Notes: generated by a model not told the origin, from the sequence alone. Counted from the first letter of the stretch, positions 1 through 11,525 are shown. The stretch: 64,000 nt of DNA from Antedon mediterranea (GCF_964355755.1 NC_092671.1:32817304-32881303), one strand, 5' to 3'. Numbers and translations: made by a program.

Positions 1-294
1 AAACATATCAAAAACAATTTGCTTCAGATTGTGGCTTTAAATTACTCATTTTTACAACACTTGTTTGAATTTCAAAAAAGTCCTAAAGCCCTCAAAGAGG
101 AACTTTTAACATTATCTTTTGACTGCCTATAAATACAACTTTCAAAAAAACATATCAAAATTTGCTTTAGATTGTGGCTTTAAATTACTCATTTTTACAA
201 CACTTGTTTGAATTTCAAATAAGCCCTAAAAGCCCTCAATGAGGAACTTTCAACCTTATCTTTTGACTGCTTATAAATGCAACTTTCAAAAAAC
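1..294. repeat. Two tandem copies of a ~147-bp unit
   Basis: Bases 1-148 and 149-294 are near-identical direct copies, both beginning AAACATATCAAAA and ending TGCAACTTTCAAAA or a close variant. The second copy holds the last coding bases and stop of the minus-strand exon that ends at 195; the first copy repeats that 3' end downstream of the stop. The array may continue off the left edge. Confidence 0.9.
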
Positions 295-521
295 TTCCAA
301 ACCCATTTGCACTTAGCTTGATACTTGCAATCAAGCACAAAGTGTGCCTTGTAGCATACATCAACTGCTTTCAGCAGGGAAGGCTGCTTGATAATTTGTT
401 TTTCATTTACCACAAAGTGCTCCGTACTTGTTAACTTATCAGCTCCAAGAGCCAATATGTAGGGCTGTGGGTGGGTGTGGTGGCTAACATTTTCCAAGTA
501 TTGATCAATATTTATTATTTC
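195..521 (-). CDS. Last exon of a SAMD3-like / C2H2-SAM family gene
   Basis: The exon is open from an acceptor (TTTTTTCAG, 522 upward) to a TAA at 195-197. The encoded segment contains ILALGADKL, then HFVVNEKQII, then AVDVCYKAHFVLDCKY and WKFFESCIY. That order (a small G-A-D-K turn, a hydrophobic strand, then a helix ending in a W/F-rich stretch) resembles the C-terminal region of SAMD3-like and related uncharacterised metazoan proteins; the resemblance is from memory and not tested. Function is unknown. It lies downstream, on the same strand, of the C2H2-like and SAM exons at 801-1218. The 3' end is duplicated in tandem beyond the stop. Confidence 0.6.
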   Translation of the reverse strand, partial: EIINIDQYLENVSHHTHPQPYILALGADKLTSTEHFVVNEKQIIKQPSLLKAVDVCYKAHFVLDCKYQAKCKWVWKFFESCIYKQSKDKVESSSLRAFRAYLKFKQVL

Positions 522-893
522 CTGAAAAAACAAAAACATTTAACTATATAGTTAACTTTAATTAACTTCTTATATTCCAGACTTCAGTCCATAAAACAAA
601 AATAATACAAATAGTAAGAGAAATACTTATTACAATATGAAATAATATAAATAAATTCAAATAATTTTTCCTAAATAAGAATAAAAGTTATGTACACGTC
701 GTGAATCTATAAATGTTGTCAAGATGGAATCAACACCAGTCTGTATCTTGACAAACATTGGTGAGGCATCCAAGTTCAATCAATCTAGTATTTCGTTGAA
801 ACTGTAGGAAAAGCATATTATTAAGGACGGTTATAATTGATTTTGTTTGTAATTCTGCTATAATTGTTGATATAAATAAAATGATAAACATAC

Positions 894-1047
894 ATGAAGA
901 AATATGTGAGAATGTTGTTGTGCAACTATCTTGACTACATACAACAAAAGTTGAAGTGCCAGAATGAATTCCATGAATGTATTTTAGATGGTTAAATAGT
1001 TCTTTCACTCCACCAGGTATTAATTTTAAACATTTAAAACAAAGCAT
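894..1047 (-). CDS. C2H2-like zinc-finger exon of the same gene
   Basis: From an ATG at 1047 the exon reads MLCFKCLKLI followed by LFNHLKYIHG, giving a Cys-x2-Cys then His-x4-His arrangement, then CSQDSCTTTFSHISS, the start of a second finger. The donor is CTTCAT|GTATGT with the last exon base at 894. A following piece from an acceptor at 802-804 (exon base 801 downward) would continue SSFQRN, which fits the usual F-x-S-F-x-R finger continuation. Whether the ATG at 1047 is a real start or an internal Met is undecided. Confidence 0.55.
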
Positions 1048-1108
1048 TTTAATTTTATCAGTTGAAAAAATGTCGAGTTAATGAAAGAAACAATCAAATG
1101 TTGCTTAC

Positions 1109-1218
1109 ATGCTTCCTTAGTCTTTCTGAAAATTTGGCTCTAATGCCGATCTTTGGTATGAGCGACACAATGTCTGACTCACTCAAGAGCTGCAAGGCTG
1201 CCATATCAACACCATTAT
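1109..1218 (-). CDS. Exon encoding the second half of a SAM domain
   Basis: Between an acceptor (ACATGACAG) and a donor (CAT|GTAAGC) this 110-nt exon encodes DNGVDMAALQLLSESDIVSL then IPKIGIRAKFSERLRKH. This is the typical back half of a SAM domain: the D-G-x-x-L-L-x-L-x-E-x-D-L helix, then the I-P-x-x-G-x-R helix. SAM domains mediate protein-protein oligomerisation. The first half of the domain would lie in an upstream exon (coordinates above 1219) that I did not find. Assigning it to the same transcript as 195-1047 rests on strand and proximity only. Confidence 0.65.
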
Positions 1219-2177
1219 CTGTCATGTAAAACAAAATCAGTTTATTCCTAATGTTCTATCTTTTGCATTGCAAATTTTCAAAAACTGCCATTGGCTCCAC
1301 CAAGGCCTATTAGGCCTAATTATGTATTATATTATTTCCATTTCATCTTGAAAACAAAATCATAAATATTAGTGTATAAATAACGTGTTGTGGCCTAGGG
1401 CTAATAACAACAATACCAATTTATTTTTAACTTAGGGACTAGGCGAGCCTATTATTATAGTCCTATATAATGAGGCTACCTGTAGGCCAGTTCCTAGCCT
1501 AGTCTATATAAAAAGGCTACCTGTAGGCTAGTTCCTCACCTAAAGAGGCTACCTGTAGGGTAGTTCCTAGCCTAGTCTTTAGTAAAGTAGTATTGTAATG
1601 TGGGGAAAAGAACAAACATACTCATATTCAATTCTCTTAATTATCGGTAATATTTGCTTGATCATAAAATAGATACTCTAAAACTTAAAAGTAATAAATA
1701 GTATTTCAAATAAACTATCCTCTGATTAATAATGGATCGGTCCATTTTAGAATCTGAGTTTTCATTTTTTTTTTTTTTGGAAAAAAATCTAATTTTCTAG
1801 ATATGAAATTTTTTAGAGTGTTTTAGGCCAGGCCAGGCTAATGTTGAATGTTGAGTTAACATTGCAGAGTAGTTCTGATGAGTGAATACAATTACAGGGC
1901 TTCCCCTTTTATGCCTAAAACGTTTTGTATTATTTTATTTTGTGTTCAACTTGCGCAGCACAATTTGAATTGCACAAGAAAATACTTCCTCATAACATAA
2001 TTTTGTTACAAAAATGTGTATGTATAATTTTCTCAATAAAATAATGATAAAAACCTCTGTCTGAGCATAGAGTTATAAATTAGATACCTTTATAAGTTGA
2101 TCTACGTAATTTTTAATTATTAATACATTATCGAGGTATGACACATTATTTATATTGGCCACACCACAATATGTGAT
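1219..2177. other. Intergenic or intronic stretch, no gene seen
   Basis: AT-rich sequence with no supported coding segment. It holds a small imperfect tandem repeat at 1472-1585 (listed separately) and several TAGGCCTA words. Confidence 0.6.
1472..1585. repeat. Three imperfect copies of a GAGGCTACCTGTAGG repeat
   Basis: The phrase AGGCTACCTGTAGG followed by C/TAGTTCCT occurs three times, starting near 1473, 1515 and 1547, with spacer length varying from about 32 to 42 bp. Confidence 0.8.
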
Positions 2178-4260
2178 GTGCAGTTACATCGATTTTGGTG
2201 GGTAGTAACAAAGTGCGAGGCAGCGAGGCACGCGAGGCAGGGAAGGCATGCGAGGCAAGTCAAAAATTTATGCGAGGCATCGTTTTACCATCATCAAAAA
2301 ATGCGAGGCATCGTTTTATCATTTCTCAAAATTGTAAGGCAGGAAATCACCGAAATTGAAGTAGCCTAGGCCTAGGCCCGCTAGGCTAGTTTCCTTTTGC
2401 ACCTGCCTTGTAATTTAACCAAGGCTTTATCCTAAATACCACAGCTTAGAATTATTAGGCCTACTTTAATGAAGAAAAATCACATAAAAGTAACAATAAA
2501 TCCATTAAATTGGTGATTTTACAGACGTTGTTTTTCTCGCATTTCGCACACTCAATGTTCAATATTTTGGTTTCTATGGAACGCCAAAAGAGCAAAATTA
2601 ATTAGAGGGCTAAAAACTCTGTGGAATCCATTTATATTTAACGCATTATTTGGTGAAAATCAAGTACAATTTCAATAGATTTTGTCACTGTCAGTAAGGA
2701 AAAATGTTACTGTTGATAATGTACACGGTTTCGTTAACCTTTTAAAGAATAAAATAGAAAAATTCATCATAATATCCTTAGTAGGATGTCCTAGGTCTAG
2801 ACTAGGTAGTGATGTTGATTTAGGATCGATTATTATTCTTTGAAAACAGAACAGTATCAGCAGTAACATATTACAACATTTTTATTGACAAATTAACAAA
2901 TATATTGAAATAAAACGTGTTTTTCACCAATAAATGTATGAGAAATTGACGCATTCCACTGAGTTTTAGTCCTCTATTATCGTTGCTCTTTTGGCGCTCC
3001 ATAGAAACAAAAATATTGAACATTGAATAAGTGAAATTCGCAAACAGTGTGCGAGAAACACGCCTGTAAAATCATTAATTTAAGGATTTATTTGTTACTT
3101 TTTATGTGATTCTTTCATTAAAGTACTCATGAGGTATACTTCTAAGGTGTGGTATTCACACGATAAAGTTAGTTATCAAATTTGGAGTAAAAATACAAGC
3201 GAAGGAAACTAGCGCCAGGTTTATTAGTACGTACATGGACAACAATAAATAAAAATCGTTCGTAATATACCTAGCTTACTAAAACAGGAATAGTGTATCA
3301 TTATTAAATATTACACCAATTATTATTTTATCAAAATTGATTAAATTATTTTCTACATAGGCCTCTTATCTAGGTTAGGGCTAAGCATATTAGCTAAAGT
3401 TTAATTTTAGGCCTAGTATTACAATTGTCGGACGTAAGTCTTTTTTCACACGCGCTCCAGAATTCTGTCGCAATTTTTTTCTTTGCGGCATGTTATTGGA
3501 TCGGCATATCAGTTACCTTTTATTCACCGCCAGTTATTGAACTTGTCCTGGCAATCGCTGTTCACCTTATTTGCGAGAGAGGTACACGTGTTGTTCCTAG
3601 AGAATGGAATGTCAAAAATGTCTTTGGCACGCCGCTCAGAGAGAAGTCTGTGCGTTGCTGCTGAAACCACGTGCTATAGGAGGGGAATGCACCACAATCC
3701 TCTGAGCTGAGGGCTGAATCATTCCGCTACCTGCTAAATAGTAAAGAGGGATTTTCCATCTCTCGGGTCTACCGGATCTAGGCGCAGGGGTGTGACAAAA
3801 TATTATTTTCACTCTGCTATGTTCGAGAGACATGTGAGTGAACACGCTCGAAATGCCAACAAACATTGCAGTCATTTGATGAGTGTGTCGCTATAACAAT
3901 TATTGTTTATCGAAAGTTGAAGACTGTCGTTCAGATTTTTGAACCGTAGTTTGGGCACTTTTGTAAAAGTAAAATTTGACACGATATGACTTGAATGAAA
4001 AAACAATCGTTACATAAAAATAAACAACATGATGAGTGTATACACGAATCTATTTAGATACGCTTGTATCGATTGATTATTAGGCCTATAATATAGCACA
4101 ATAGCACGTTAAGATATGCCTCGCACCTTTTTGAAATTGTAAACTATATGCCTCGCACTTTTGGAAATGATAAAATGATGCCTCGCACAAATATTTGGCA
4201 TGCCGCGCATGCCTCGCTTGCCTCGCTGCCTCGCACTTTGTCAACACTCGATTTTGGTCC
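2178..4260. mobile_element. Foldback (long inverted repeat) element, interrupted
   Basis: Two blocks are mirrored. The outer block at about 2178-2345, with repeated GCGAGGCA words, matches the reverse complement of about 4100-4260. The inner block at about 2385-2660 (for example TTCTATGGAACGCCAAAAGA) matches the reverse complement of about 2900-3220. The right arm carries about 850 extra bases (about 3230-4090) between its blocks, so a second insertion is likely. No transposase reading frame was recognised. The short open frames inside overlap on both strands and look non-coding. Confidence 0.7.
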
Positions 4261-5273
4261 CTCACTTTTCCCTCTACAGTAGGCCTAGGCCTATCCTGCC
4301 TGTTATTAATATAGCGATGCTCCTCCATTGGATCTATAGGCTAGACTATACTCTAGGCAGGTTTAAAGTCAAGCTTAGGCATGCCTATAATCATATTATA
4401 ACACTAGGCCTATGGTATGATATATGTTATAAGTTTCTCACCATTAAATGTATCAACAAGTTTCTGTAAACCCCCACTCTTCCAATAGCGCGTCCATGTT
4501 TTTCAGCTCCTTGTGCACTGCATGCACGTGTGTACCAGTAATGGTGTTGTCACGCCAAAATCATTACTCAGTCATTGGTTAAAAGTATAGGTTTCTTCCT
4601 TCACGTATTCCTTCGTATTAATCGCAATGTTTGGGCGATTATGTGTATTTACCCAACATATAGTCAGTCTTACGAAATTGTAAGCAAAGAACATAATAAA
4701 TGGGTAGATTTTACCCAACTTAAATGACACACGGGTGTACCAACGTTGGGCATTAATATCATTTAACCAACTGGAAATATTATGCATATTCTGGGCAAAA
4801 ATTTACCAACAAAAGGGGATAGTAAATTTACCCAGTATAGTTTACCCATATTTTTTACAGTGTGGTATTATTCACAAAGCTTGGTCTATTTTCTTTTTTC
4901 TATTTTTGACCTCTTGACCTACCTTGTAGATATCTCCCAATTTAGGCTATGTAGAGATGTTATGTCCCTGTGTCTGCCCAGTAACCAGCCTAGGATTTGT
5001 ATGCCTCAACATAGACAGGTTTGCCTACACAGAAGTTGGGGAAATGTTTTATCTGTAGTAAAATGTGATTGAAAAGTATTTGGTTATACTGTGTACGCAC
5101 TGTAATAGCTCTTATGAATCTTACTAATGAGAAAAAAAACACCCACATTACAGTTCTCCTTGCATGCTGTTGCTGCAAATTCTACGCACAATATCACCTA
5201 ACTCAGTCAAAATAATATAATTCAGTGTCTACAGTACTATTTGTTTAATCATAACTTTTTGTTTTGTTTACAG
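4261..5273. other. No gene seen; repeat-like TTTACCCA words
   Basis: Upstream of the DXO exons. The word TTTACCCA or its complement TGGGTA recurs between about 4640 and 4855, as in small MITEs, but I could not define termini. I looked here for the missing N-terminal DXO exons and found none. Confidence 0.5.
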
Positions 5274-7059
5274 CTGAGGGGGAGCGGCCGGATACTACTA
5301 TCCCTATAAATAAAGCCGGAGCTTACTACAGCGTTGTCCGTACTAAGCTAAATGGTCACTCCTTGATATATAGTGCAGAGGTCGACTGCTGTGAAACCAG
5401 CGATCCTGAACTTCAACCTCCATTTAATTATGTGGAAATAAAAACAAACAAAATCGGGAGAAACAGACACAAATTTGTACATCCTTTTAAGTTATTAAAG
5501 TGGTGGGCCCAGTGTTTTTTTATTGGTATTCCCAAAATCATTGCTGGCTTTCGATCAGAACATGGGATTGTTGAACAAGCCGATGTGGAGACGTACTTAA
5601 CTTGCGATATACCTAAAATCGCTAATAAGGTAAATTTAAAAACACGACTTAATTTTCATGCTGATTATGGTTTCAGGACACTTAATTTATATTCTTGAAA
5701 CCTGGACTAACTTCACAGAGAAAGTCCAATACAAAAGTTAGTTCCCTTTCATGATATGACGGGACTTTTTCCATGCAATGTGATTTCTGTAATTGACTTG
5801 CAATAGTCAGTTACAATATATCTCCTGACTAACTCCTTAATCTGATGTTTTTATGTAAGAACACAATACTAAGATAGTCTTAATATTATGTGATTTATGC
5901 AATATCGTGTTAATAAATATTTTGTGGGTTTAACTATTCATTGTAGATAATTTAGTTAGGAATATTGAAAATAAATGTTAGGCCTACATAAGAAGCACCT
6001 TTAAGACAGTAATCTATTGTCATCCATGGTCAGTGTTTGTGTTGCGATAGTAATGATTTTGTTTAAATATCAAAGCAGTCCGTTTTAACTATTTCCAACT
6101 TTATGTACTTTTGTATTATATATAATTTCAGACAAAGCAGTTTTGGAGTCCGGAAGGATGTATGAATTTCTGCGACAAGTTCTTAAAATTTGTCAAAGAC
6201 GTAGTGAGAAGAGATGATCCAAAGTTAGTCAATCACATGTAGCTTCTTCTATAGCTTTCTTCTTTTTTTAAACATCATTTAGGAAATTTCCAAGGGTACC
6301 TTATTATAGGCCTCAACTAACTATCCTTACTGAAGGTCGTAATGGAGTTCACAAACATCAACCAATTATCGGTAGGCATATGTCTACATTTGTCCAGTAT
6401 CATAGGAACCGAATTCGAGCTCGAATCGCTTGCGATATATTTCTCAGGGCGCCGGACCGAATACGTGCGCGATGTGAAAGGAGATTTAACCTAACCTCCT
6501 AATCCATGCAATAATTATACTTCACAAAATTATTAATTGCATTACTGTATAGGTTGGGTAATCATCAGGAATAGTCCTGAACAGGGAGATGAGCGCCCCT
6601 GCCCACCGATGAGTTTCGGGATCCCTTTGACCCGGAGGGAGAGTACCCGTCAGGGTCCCTACCAAGGGTTACAGGTCCCAGGTTTTTAGTTGTTTTTAAA
6701 ATTAATTAGTGTTCCATGATTTTCTCATCAAAATTAACGTCTCTCATAAAATTAAGAAAAGCTGTGCTATGTCAACATAATGTCAATGACGGCGAAATGT
6801 CCCCAATAATGGGGATAGCTATGAAAACAAGTAAGTAAGTAATTAGCATACTGATTACTTCTTGATTTCGATCAGTTTAGTTGTACGTTACCTAACACAT
6901 TGAATGCGTATAAGATTATTGACAACTGTTTTTGGCTTTTCTTTCAGGGTTGTATATTTATTTGAACGTACTCCTGGTGGCAAGACGGTTACTTACAGGG
7001 AAGGCACAGCCGATGATATTTTTGTACCAGACTGGTATGCAAGTGAATTTGTAGGCTAA
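5274..7059 (+). CDS. dxo: DXO/Rai1-type decapping exonuclease, last three exons
   Basis: The coding segments join in frame as 5274-5629, 6132-6223 and 6948-7059, with consensus acceptors (TTTACAG, ATTTCAG, CTTTCAG) and donors (AAG|GTAAAT, AAA|GTTAGT), ending at TAA 7057-7059. DXO proteins remove incomplete or NAD-type 5' caps and degrade the RNA 5'-3'. Signature motifs are present in order: SAEVDCC (usually GEVD; the acidic metal ligands E and D are kept), YVEIKT (E-x-K), KLLKWWAQCF (with the conserved Gln), IPKIIAGF, WSPEGCMNFCDKF, and a C-terminal segment ending DWYASEFVG. The region equals roughly the C-terminal half of the usual ~390-residue protein. The N-terminal exons, which should include a substrate-binding Arg and the first catalytic Glu, were not found upstream, so the locus may be a partial duplicate, or its 5' exons may lie beyond a repeat-filled gap. 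Confidence 0.88.
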
Positions 7060-7072
7060 CCGAATGAACCGC

Positions 7073-7078
7073 AATAAA
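7073..7078 (+). terminator. Likely poly(A) signal of the DXO gene
   Basis: AATAAA lies 14 bases after the DXO stop codon, an unusually short but plausible 3' UTR. Confidence 0.5.
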
Positions 7079-7079
7079 G

Positions 7080-9510
7080 ACAGATTTTAAAAGAGGATTC
7101 ATAACTAACTTTTAAGAAAGCAACTAAAATATGCTTATGTAACGGTTTTCTGTGGTAACAATAATAGTAATAATACAACTTAATATATTGTTTGAGGTTT
7201 GCATGACGAAATAAAATGTTGATATAAAGTTTGCGGTACACCACGTATATAGTTCTGAAATTCTCACTCCTGAGGACGATCAAAGCACATTGATCGAAAC
7301 GTCGTCATTGTTGTCCAAATAATTATCAGGATACCCATATTTATATTCACTCTAATTGAACATTTTCCCAAAAGTGAACGGAAATCCCTTTTCTGACCAC
7401 TGGTCAAGAAAATGGCCATATGCATATCTCAGCAACCCCTGGTCAGAAATTGATAATTTTAGTCTCAAATTACTCGCAATCTACTTGTATATGTTTGTAT
7501 TTTCTGTAATACAATAAGAATCATAAAAATGGCAATAAACGTTATTTTGACCTTAAATATTTGGCTTTTAACACATTTTACATATCTCAGAAACTGTTGT
7601 CAATATACTCAGAAGACCCGTATTTTTATTCACTCTAATGGAAAAAAGTGACCGCGAAACTCTGTTTTTTACCATTGGTCAAGAAAATAACCATATCTTA
7701 GCAACCACTGGTCAGAAAGTGTTTTTTTTTAAATCTCAAATTACTTGAAACATGTTTGTTACTTTAATCACTTACTTTAATTATTTTTTTATTGATCCAA
7801 ACGAATAAGAAAGGCCTAATATACCTATGATACAGAACTATTATTTTATAAAAAATTAGAATTTCTGCCACCACAGTGAGTAAAAAGAAACATTTGCCAT
7901 GTGGAGCACATGGTCATTGTTGAAACAAGAAAAAAAACTAAGTAAGTTTCAACGTAACAAAAACACTGAATACTGCAAACTGTAGTTTCAGCATTTTAGT
8001 GTTACTACATGAACTGGACAGATAAGATACCAGTTTTATTTTATTATTGTGATTTTGTTTTGTCTTGATCAGCTGCCTACTAGGTAGGTGTGCAGGCCTG
8101 CGCCATTATGGTCCAAATTGCCTTGATAAATTAACATCCAGCAGTATTTAGGCCTACAGACAGTATGTTAGGTATCTGACATTGACTTTTAAGTGTTATG
8201 CTGAATATTGTGTATAATTCATACAGGTATATTTCATTCAAGCATTACAAATGAGTAACACCCTAAAACGTAAAACTGAATTACCCATTCAGACTCAGAC
8301 AATATTAAACTACATACGATCGTTAATAAAATGGACTAGGCCTAATTATTTATCTATGTCATCCCGACCGTGAGATTATTAGTCAATCAATCTGCTAGTT
8401 GGTGCAAACATCGCTACGGGAAATCAAATCAGTTTGATTTCACGCAACGACGAAAGACAAAAACACTGGAAAACACATTACAGTACAGCGCGTAGCCAAC
8501 AAGTAGGCATACGGTGGGGTTGAAGCAGGTCCAGTCTACGGCAACTGTAGTCTGGGTTCTAGACGGAGTTTTGTCTTAATATTAGTTAAAAGATAAATAT
8601 TTTGGCACATATGGCGTTTCATACGTATACTACTTGATTTTGGATACTCCGTCTGGGGAAACACGCACAAGTCACGTGGTTTGACACAAAGAATTCTTGG
8701 TGCATACGATTATCCGGTTTCAGCTGCATGCGATTGGCTACTCTCTCGTACACTGTTTAAATATTCATATTTCAGAATTTCAAAGACTCAACAACTAAGA
8801 TGATGCGCATGCGCTATGTTACGTTTAGACAATGTGTACTTGGGTACATTTATGAAAGTTCTGAAGGCTAGAAATTATTTTATATGCCTAGTAGTCTGGT
8901 AAACATTTGATGGGATCTTTGAAACATGAAAACTCGTCTTGATATATGATAGGCTAGCTTCTCCGCAAATCAAACATTGAATGGATCATTTATTACGCGG
9001 AGATAATTTTGATTTAATTCCCACCCAGACCCTGTCCTGTTCTGTGTGGTGGTGTAGCCCTGTTGTGTGCCGGTGGTATGTAGGCCTACTTCATTGGCGT
9101 TTTATTTGGCAGGTCATACGTGCGAGTTGAGTAGGACCTACGAAATCCGAGGCCTAGTCCAAGGACTAAACAATTAATAAACAAAACAACTTGGCATTAC
9201 TATTTTATATTTCAACAGTCTCGATCGTACATTAAGCACTGGTAGGCCTACGTACTCGATCTCTTTCATTTTGAAACAAAATGATCATTGGTTGATTCGA
9301 AATCCATATTTACATACCGCCCGCCCCATATAGCCAAATACGGTATGATAACCTACGTCATTCTTATCGTATGTTTGCGGTCTGCAAATCGATTTCTATA
9401 CGTGTTTCACAAGTCTGTATTTTCAGACAAAAATCGCGGTCGAAATAAAAACAAATAAATAAAAAAAAAAGATAATACAGACTTGGGGCAAGTCTACGGC
9501 AACTGACGTT
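7080..9510. other. Repeat-rich intergenic region, no gene seen
   Basis: A short block at 7262-7320 ending in the phrase GAAACGTCG resembles the 3' ends of Penelope-like or LINE copies. At 7330-7760 two loosely similar units carry ACTGGTCA and CATATCTCAGCAAC, a style also seen in the inverted arms at 58.6 and 61.3 kb. The phrase AGTCTACGGCAACTG occurs twice (about 8535 and 9492), hinting at duplicated insertion flanks. No coding exon was supported on either strand. Confidence 0.5.
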
Positions 9511-9541
9511 GGCCCTGTTTCTGCTGCCAACTAAATACCGT

Positions 9542-10784
9542 ATACAGACGTTCCAACCCTCCCGATTTATCTGGGAGTCTCCCGAATTTTAACATCACCT
9601 CCCGGTCTCCCGAATTTTAAATATATCTCCCGATTTCACACATTTCTATAAAATTCAGTATTATTGCATTCAATTAAAATCTATCTTCCCACGAAAGTTA
9701 ATATTGCAAATTAATTTAATCTCACACGTCGTACGTACCACCCCGTATGATACAACGAACATGTAATGTATGTAAAGATTGTATAGCATAGTACAGCCAT
9801 GGATGGTACAGCGTACTGTAAGGCGACGTCCTTTGTGTTTACCGACAGTACGCGATTCTTACCTTTAGCGATGAAGCTACAGTATCGCTTTATCAGTAGA
9901 GTAGGCGCACGTGTACTGAAACTTTTTCCTGGTTACAAGGTTGACCTAATTCCCATGCCCAGGGAAGGCATCATCGTCAGTGTAGTAGTACTATGCGACG
10001 TCCTTTGTGTTTACCGACAGTACGCGATGAATCTACAGTATCAGTAGTAGGCGCGCGTGTACTGAAATTGCTAGTTACAAAGTTCTTTGACCCAATTCCA
10101 ATGCCCAGGCATCGATCGTACCATCGTACAGTACTGTATGTATTCTCACTGCGCATGTACCGGAAAAGTACTTGTAGTACTGTATTTTGCGTACATACTT
10201 TCGCAAATTGCAATCACTCGTGACATTTTCTGGTTTTACAGTATGTCGGAAAAACGTAGTATAGTAGCGTAGTTTTAGAGACTAAAGAAAGTTGTAAAAA
10301 GAAAAAATATAAAACTAGATTTTCTAATGAATGGAAAAATACGTTTCCGTTTGTTAGTGCGAGTAATCAACACGTTACCGAGAGTGAATACAAGTTTTTT
10401 TGCACTATTTGTAACGTGAATTTGTCATGCTCACAGGGAGGAATCAACGATGTTGCTGTACACTCCAAGTTGTTTGTTTTAATTTGTATTTTTGTTAATG
10501 AATTAATACAACTAAGTACAGATTTGATTTGTACTGTGAATGGTTTTTTATTTAAGTGTATACAACAATATAAATTTAGTAAATAAAGTTTGATTTATAA
10601 TCACCAAACAAGTTCTTTTCTTTTTGTTTGTATTACTCTGATTTGCAAAGAGCTGTCTTAAGATTCGTGTTGGTAGTACAGTATAGTTTTATTATTGAAC
10701 GTTGGTGGCGACAGACATCACAGTGTTAACGTTGGTGGTGGTATACCCTCCCGATTTTTAATTCATTTAGGTTGGAACGTTTGC
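9542..10784. mobile_element. Inserted hAT-like element with CGTTCCAACC ends
   Basis: The left end CAGACGTTCCAACCCTCCCG is mirrored by GGTTGGAACGTTTG at the right. The six bases CGTATA border both sides and may be part of the target duplication. CTCCCGATTT and CTCCCGAATTTT words repeat near both ends. The body contains a two-copy repeat (GCGACGTCCTTTGTGTTTAC near 9822 and 9997) and the BED-finger relic at 10260-10586. It splits the GTTTCTGCTGC element, so it is the younger insertion. Confidence 0.6.
10260..10586 (+). pseudogene. BED/ZBED-type zinc-finger relic in a hAT-like element
   Basis: This frame is open from just after a TAG (10257-10259) to TAA 10584-10586. A basic stretch (KKKKYKTRF) is followed by SNEWKNTFPFV, then EYKFFCTICNVNLSCSQGG and AVHSK. 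The order W-x4-F-P, an acidic patch, F-x-C-x2-C and S-x-G-G matches the N-terminal zinc finger of ZBED/hAT-family transposase-derived proteins. There is no in-frame start: a nearby ATG (10243) is in another frame. The hAT catalytic and dimerisation regions are absent, so this is an internally deleted remnant. Confidence 0.6.
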
Positions 10785-11035
10785 GTATATTATATTTGGC
10801 AGCAGAAACTGCGCTTATAAAAAATATACCGTATTTTGTATACCGTATTTTCCCCACAAAATTTGTGGATAAAATACGGTATTTACAAATTTATACCGTA
10901 TTTTTTGTACCCGTTTCTGCTGCCAATAAAAAATACCGTATTTTTTTTTTACATGACAAAAGGTCAACATTCGTGTTTTTATTTTCTGTCGCTGTCAGCT
11001 GCTTTTTCACACGTGTATATATATATTCGGCGAAA

Positions 11036-11325
11036 ATGTGGAGCGAAGACGTCACAGTTTTACTAAATAAATGTGTGTGGGGAAGCTAAAATGTCTGGCC
11101 AACTAATAAAAGGGACAACCACATTTATAAAGACATTTCTAAAAAAATAAAGCAGGAGTATGGAATAGACTTGTCTCCAAAGCAAGTAAACTCAAAGCTG
11201 AAGAGCCTGCGAAAGCAGTACAACATTGCAAAATACAATAACTCGGGGAGGGAACGAATTAATTGTCCCCATTACGATGTTTTCTGTGCTCTCACAACAT
11301 CTCTATCACTAGGGCTAGGCTGTTG
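11036..11325 (+). pseudogene. Myb/SANT-like DNA-binding protein relic
   Basis: From ATG 11036 the frame reads MWSEDVTVLLNKCVWGS, meets TAA at 11087-11089, then continues in the same frame with WPTNKRDNHIYKDISKKI, LSPKQVNSKLKSLRKQYN and a tail ending in TGA. A start W, a middle I/Y-x-x-I and Q-x-x-x-K-x-x-x-L-x-x-x-Y are typical of the Myb/SANT-like domain carried by Harbinger-type transposons. One in-frame stop and the lack of a partner nuclease make it a relic. Confidence 0.6.
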
Positions 11326-11525
11326 AAAGTGAGACGTAAAACCTCCTTTATTGCGACTTTTAATTATCGACCAAATAAATGAATGGCAATTTGGGTAAAA
11401 AAGATGAAATTTAACACGACCACCCAAGAAGTATTGTTAGCAGAAACGGGGTACTAAAAAATACGGTATAAAAAATACCGTATTTTATACCGTATTTTGA
11501 GCAGTTGCAGCAGAAACAGGCCTGT

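Larger units (their letters stand above)
9511..11520. mobile_element. Nested DNA-transposon cluster with GTTTCTGCTGC ends
   Basis: The left end GGCCCTGTTTCTGCTGC (9511) is mirrored at the right end by GCAGCAGAAACAGGCC (about 11504-11519). Internal copies of the same end motif occur at about 10797-10810 and 10911-10924, and the word TACCGTATTTT recurs many times at 10820-10945 and 11455-11500 in both orientations. The cluster is interrupted by a second element at 9542-10784 and holds a Myb/SANT-like relic at 11036-11325. The GGCC-start ends and the Myb-like gene fit a PIF/Harbinger-related element, but no nuclease gene was seen and no clean target duplication could be fixed. Confidence 0.55.

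Noticed and set aside
3425-3875. Open frames on both strands at 3.4-3.9 kb, considered as DXO 5' exons
   Set aside because: No N-terminal DXO motif and no phase-compatible junction to 5274.
6410-6430. GAATTCGAGCTCG resembling a plasmid polylinker
   Set aside because: It stops matching after 13 bases and is explained by the perfect palindrome ATTCGAGCTCGAAT; no vector sequence follows.
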